Assembly (NCBI RefSeq): GCF_019633745.1
Contig: NZ_CP037968.1
Coordinates: 186,001-250,000, forward strand
Reading direction: 5' to 3'
From: Methanofollis formosanus
GTDB lineage: Archaea > Halobacteriota > Methanomicrobia > Methanomicrobiales > Methanofollaceae
DNA: 64,000 nt
The stretch's first letter is position 1; each line of letters starts with the position of its first letter. The position numbers were made by a program, and so were the translations under genes. The notes beneath the pieces are model-generated. The model worked only from the letters and a program-made list of their open reading frames with translations, had not been told where the DNA came from and did not search any database. Below, one piece after another: positions 60,751-64,000 of this stretch.

Positions 60751-60888
60751 ATGGCAATGAGCAAGAAACAACTGGAGAAGCAGAACAAAGTGAAGAAGGC
60801 CAAGGCAGAAGTTCTCTCAAAGCAGGCGGCCGGGGGGAACGAGGCCGCCAAGAAGAAACTCAAGAAGCTCAACAAAAAGATCAAGTGA
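60751..60888 (+). CDS. 45-residue lysine-rich basic protein
   Basis: MAMSKKQLEKQNKVKKAKAE, then VLSKQAAGGNEAAKKKLKKL and a final NKKIK. Lysine makes up about a third of the protein; it would be one or two amphipathic basic helices. The ATG follows CGAGGAAACGGT, and a TATA element lies upstream; a T-run (TTTTTCTTTTTTTAAG) follows the stop. Probably binds nucleic acid or ribosomes, by charge alone. No family name is known to me. Confidence 0.72.
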   Translation: MAMSKKQLEKQNKVKKAKAEVLSKQAAGGNEAAKKKLKKLNKKIK

Positions 60889-61657
60889 GCCACTGAAATT
60901 TTCAACGATTTTTCTTTTTTTAAGGGCCAGAGCGTGAGCGGATTGCCCCCGCGAAGAAAAGGAGGCACCACACGAATGAAGAATGGCCGTGAGCATGCCC
61001 GACGTGGCCTGTGCCGCAGCATGGGGGACCGGCCGCCCTCTCCGGAGCCGGCGGTGAGGAGCAGGGCGACGAAGCCGCGGGCGGTCGGAGGAGACGGAAA
61101 AGGATCCTGGATCATCGGACCACGGTGGGACGGGAGCGTGCGAGCGGCCCACGGTGGCCCGCCAACCCGCACCCGCAAAGGCACGCGTTCACTTTCACGC
61201 CGCACGGCCCGTATATATCACCCATCTCGTATCATGATCACCTGTGCCACGCAGATGTGGCTGAATAACCCGGAGAGGGCATATGCATCTGCCTCTCCTG
61301 CAGGAAAAGGCCCCGGACTCCTCACCGACGCCGATGCGTTACCGCCGCGTCGCCGGTGTACCGCCGATGAGTCCGGGAGAGATTCGTTTCGGCCTCTTCA
61401 CGGGGGTCCGAATCTTTCACCCTTCACTGAACTTCACTTTTTTTGCTGTTGTTGGAGTGCTGCGTTGTCGAGCGGAGCGTTGTTTGGAAGATTCGGTTTC
61501 GATCGAGCGGTCGGAGGAGGGCCCATTCTGGAGAAGCAAGTCGAGGCCTGCAAGCGGTGGACGATGTCCCTCTTCAGCGGGGGCTGTGTTGGATAAAAGA
61601 CGGAACAATCGCCACAGGTAGGGGAATTAGATCCGAAAAAGTATGAAAGAATTTATT
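60889..61657. other. Intergenic region, no gene recognised
   Basis: It starts with a T-run likely to end the small upstream gene. A frame at 61283-61621 has a good GGAGAGGG site and an upstream TATATATC, but its product is Arg/Ser/Pro-rich and looks non-coding. Nothing else is visible. Confidence 0.4.
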
Positions 61658-62800
61658 TCATTCTATTATTCCAGGACTGATTGCAACCGCCCGTTCCTGA
61701 CACTCTCGACCCTCTTCATGTCGACCGAGTTTCATGAGGACACTTCCTTTCTTGATCCATACCATAGGGTCGTTTGGATCGATCGCAATCGCCTGATTAT
61801 AACACGCTATAGCGTCTTCATAGTGTTCAAGTTCATCGAGGGCGAGTCCTTTGAAGCACCATGCCGCCGAGACATTCGGATCAATTACCATCACCTGATC
61901 ATAACACTCTATGGCGTCTTCATACCGTCCAAGTTCAGTGAGGGCGAATCCTTTGCTGAACAACGCCCCGGGGTTGTTTTGATCAATTGCAAGCATCCGG
62001 TCATAACACTCTATGGCGTCTTCACAGCGTCCAAGTTCATTGAGGGCGAATCCCTTGCATAGCAATGCTCCAGGGATGTTCGGATCAATTGCAAGCGCCT
62101 GATCGCAACACTCTATGGCGTCTTCATACCGTCCGAGTTCAGTGAGGGCAAATCCTTTGCCGAGCAATGCCTCAAGATTGTTTGGGTCGATTGCAAGCGC
62201 CCGGTCATAGCACTCTATGGCGTCCTCATACCGACCGAGTTCATTGAAGAGAGATCCTTTCCTGAGCCATGACTGATGATCGTATGGATCAATCGCAATC
62301 ACCTGATCATAACACCTTACAGCGTCTTCATACCGTCCAAGTTCATTGAGGGCGAATCCTTTGCTGAACCATACCCCGGGGTTGTTCGGATCGATTGCAA
62401 TCGCTCGATCATAACACTCTATGGCGACTTCATACCGTCCAAGCTCATTAAAGGCAAGTCCTCTGACATGCCATGTCTCAGGGTTGTTTGGATCGATTGC
62501 AAGTGCCTGATCGCAGCACTCAATGGCATCCTCAAACCTGCCGAGTATCATGAGGGCAAGTCTTTTGCCATTCCATGCTCTGGAGTAGCCTGGGTCGATG
62601 GCAATAGCCTGGTCATCACACTCTATGGCGTCCTCGAACCTGTTGAGTTTCATGAGGACGGCTCCTTTGCCATCCCATGCTGCTGGATTGTTTGGATCGA
62701 TTGCAATCGCCCGATCATAGCACCCTATGGCATCTTCATACTGTTCTTCATGAAAGAACGTGTTTCCTTCATGGCACCATTCATCTGCACTCTTCTCCAT
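61658..62800 (-). CDS. TPR protein with 34-residue repeats
   Basis: 380 residues, almost wholly TPRs. About eleven 34-residue repeats of the type ALNELGRYEDAIECYDRALA followed by IDPNNP and a Trp or Leu. This is the classical methanogen TPR form and differs from the 40-residue repeats of the island at 21-36 kb. Probable protein-protein scaffold in the cytoplasm; there is no signal peptide. The start MEKSADEWCHEGN follows GAGAGGA; the frame upstream (MAGRKNESNN) is open but lacks TPR character. Confidence 0.9.
   Translation of the reverse strand: MEKSADEWCHEGNTFFHEEQYEDAIGCYDRAIAIDPNNPAAWDGKGAVLMKLNRFEDAIECDDQAIAIDPGYSRAWNGKRLALMILGRFEDAIECCDQALAIDPNNPETWHVRGLAFNELGRYEVAIECYDRAIAIDPNNPGVWFSKGFALNELGRYEDAVRCYDQVIAIDPYDHQSWLRKGSLFNELGRYEDAIECYDRALAIDPNNLEALLGKGFALTELGRYEDAIECCDQALAIDPNIPGALLCKGFALNELGRCEDAIECYDRMLAIDQNNPGALFSKGFALTELGRYEDAIECYDQVMVIDPNVSAAWCFKGLALDELEHYEDAIACYNQAIAIDPNDPMVWIKKGSVLMKLGRHEEGRECQERAVAISPGIIE
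61750..62760 (-). repeat. Tandem ~102-bp coding repeats of the TPR gene
   Basis: Roughly ten units of 102 bases, each with a CACTCTATGGCGTCTTCATA block on the plus strand, encode the 34-residue TPRs. Confidence 0.8.
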
Positions 62801-63042
62801 TCCTCTCAAATCCTCCACCAATACGAATATATGTGGAAATTTGATGATTGCACATATCTGTCGGTCGATATTATTCGATTCATTCTTTCTTCCCGCCATT
62901 TCACCCCAAAAACGCGCCGATTTCCGCCCATCTCTCCCGCCCTTTCCTCGCCCGCACCGGCACCATCCCTCATGCGAAGTCCGACACCCCCTCTACCTCC
63001 CGTTCTGACGCCGATATACCCGCAGTTTCCACGCTCAACCCG
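62801..63042. other. Intergenic region upstream of the TPR gene
   Basis: No gene is supported; the AT-rich GTCGGTCGATATTATTCGAT stretch around 62860-62885 may hold the minus-strand promoter of the TPR gene. Confidence 0.35.
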
Positions 63043-63600
63043 TCAAAATATCCCCAGAATAACAATTTCCCAAATGCGGCCCATCCTGCCTGGATCAGCA
63101 GAGCGGAAATCGAAAAAAAAGGTCAGATCGGAGAGATCCGGGGCGAGGTGTGATCCCGTCCCCATATTCCACACCTGCTGCACCACCCGGGCAAACTCCC
63201 GGTGGTCCAGGACGCCCGGCAACGTCTCTTGCAGCCGTCCCCCTCTTTTTTCATCGGTTTTCAGCAGGTTGCGGATGATGGCGTCACTCAACGGACGATG
63301 AGGAGAGGGCTGATCACGATTCGCACCCCGAAACGGGGACATCGCCGGATCGTTTCCACCATTCCGGGGATCGCACCCACACCCACACCCGGACACCGGG
63401 GAACCGGTGCCACCGGGTGCGTGTGCGTTTTGCTGTACTTCAGTACTAAGAGAGAGACGCGTCTCTCTATCTGTACTCGTACTGGCAGATCCAGAACCGT
63501 TCCCGGCCGCTTGATCTTCGCAGACGTCGCTGTAATCCTGCGGCAAACCTGCTGGAATGATGCAAGAGCCGGCGGGGCCGGGACCATCCGACCACCGCAT
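63043..63600 (-). CDS. Possible hypothetical protein
   Basis: 185 residues with no recognised family. The C-terminal half (LSDAIIRNLLKTDEKRGGRL, LDHREFARVVQQVWNMG, LSDLTFFFDFRSADPGRMGR) has a natural composition and might be a real helical domain. The N-terminal half is Gly/Ser/Pro-rich with GCGCGCDP and looks weak. No ribosome site is evident. It would be divergent from the cupin gene. Confidence 0.3.
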   Translation of the reverse strand: MRWSDGPGPAGSCIIPAGLPQDYSDVCEDQAAGNGSGSASTSTDRETRLSLSTEVQQNAHAPGGTGSPVSGCGCGCDPRNGGNDPAMSPFRGANRDQPSPHRPLSDAIIRNLLKTDEKRGGRLQETLPGVLDHREFARVVQQVWNMGTGSHLAPDLSDLTFFFDFRSADPGRMGRIWEIVILGIF

Positions 63601-63631
63601 CGGATCAGATTTATCAATTCACGCTAACTTT

Positions 63632-64000
63632 ATGCCCATCATGCACAGGACGATCGCGCTCATCCTCATCTCCATCCTCCTCTCTGCCGGATGCCTCTCA
63701 CCAGAACCTCCGCAGGCAGAGGAAGGCGTCATCCCGGTCACGCCAGACGAACCGTTCTCCCTCTTCGGGGGTCAGGGCACCTACACCGGGCTCATCGGCG
63801 AGGAGACCCCGGATATCCCGGCAAACTACAGCATCGGAATGGTCACCATCCCGCCGGGCAACGCCACGCCCCCGCACCGGCTGGTCGGGACCACCGAGTT
63901 CGTCTATCTCATCGAGGGCGAGGCCGAGATCCAGTGCGACAACCAGACGGTGACCGCTCGCGCAGGGGAGGTCGTGCTCCTCCCCGCAGGGGTGCTCCAG
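63632..64000 (+). CDS. Cupin-domain lipoprotein (3' end outside window)
   Basis: 123 residues are visible. A signal with lipobox (IALILISILLSAGCLSPEPP) is followed by a cupin barrel: GMVTIPPGNATPPHRL with the metal-ligand His, EFVYLIEGEAEIQC and AGEVVLLPAGVLQ, the second cupin motif, at the edge of the window. Cupins of this sort often bind a metal and act as small enzymes or sensors; here at the cell surface. The ATG at 63632 or 63641 (MHRTIAL) is the start. Confidence 0.85.
   Translation, partial: MPIMHRTIALILISILLSAGCLSPEPPQAEEGVIPVTPDEPFSLFGGQGTYTGLIGEETPDIPANYSIGMVTIPPGNATPPHRLVGTTEFVYLIEGEAEIQCDNQTVTARAGEVVLLPAGVLQ

Noticed and set aside
61283-61621. 112-codon plus-strand frame with a good ribosome site
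   Set aside because: The product is Arg/Ser/Pro-rich, lacks any motif and looks like non-coding GC-rich sequence; kept as intergenic.
61750-62760. Regular ~102-base repeats, considered as a satellite or CRISPR
   Set aside because: They encode 34-residue TPRs in one continuous frame.

Overview
The window looks like a chromosomal segment of a methanogenic archaeon of the Methanomicrobiales (a Methanofollis- or Methanoculleus-like organism is my best guess, not proven). The reasons are archaeal TATA-type promoters with frequent leaderless or short-leader starts, moderately high GC coding DNA, an archaeal DUF234-type ATPase, a CDF transporter fused to a NifX-like domain, a radical-SAM/SPASM enzyme of a methanogen type, a strict-anaerobe hybrid cluster protein and a tRNA-Leu without encoded CCA.

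Layout. 0-2.7 kb: the 3' part of a TPR protein with a HEPN-like C-terminus. 2.8-12.2 kb: a decayed ADP-ribosylglycohydrolase tail, a DUF234 ATPase, a UvrD-like helicase/nuclease, a CDF-NifX cation transporter, a QueG-like iron-sulfur protein, a possible PD-(D/E)XK protein, a methyltransferase and a coiled-coil protein.

12.4-36.6 kb is an accessory island built from conflict and signalling domains: a TIR protein with an SRPBCC-like N-terminus, a 2TM-TrkA-RyR protein, TIR-NACHT-WD40 and TIR-NACHT-TPR proteins, an M48 protease / RyR / 4-TM membrane operon, a TIR-Ser/Thr kinase, a membrane-anchored TIR-TPR protein and two TPR lipoproteins. The same 40-residue TPR repeat occurs in a cytoplasmic NACHT protein, in the predicted ectodomain of the TIR-TM protein and in both lipoproteins. 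This suggests one repeat family used on both sides of the membrane. Promoters and 5' ends are duplicated between neighbours (two TIR genes; two lipoprotein genes). This island is the best candidate for an undescribed system.

37-47 kb: a Cys/His-rich protein, a second QueG-like protein, a pair of paralogous membrane proteins, an acetoacetate-decarboxylase-like/SDR operon behind a palindromic operator, a radical-SAM/SPASM enzyme, a DUF169 - TusA/DsrE - membrane operon, and a divergent HTH-PAS-GAF-GAF regulator. 47-49 kb: a queuosine-precursor-type transporter and an array of nested palindromic REP-like repeats. 49-60 kb: a YkgJ-type protein, an ABC-class ATPase, a MarR-methyltransferase fusion, an AI-2E-type transporter, an HxlR regulator divergent from hcp, an RRM protein, a SagB-type oxidoreductase and an esterase lipoprotein. 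60-64 kb: tRNA-Leu(UAA), a 45-residue lysine-rich protein, a 34-residue-repeat TPR protein and the start of a cupin lipoprotein cut by the window edge.

Gene starts were chosen by Shine-Dalgarno-like sequences, overlaps and family alignment from memory. No similarity searches were possible, so family names rest on visible motifs.
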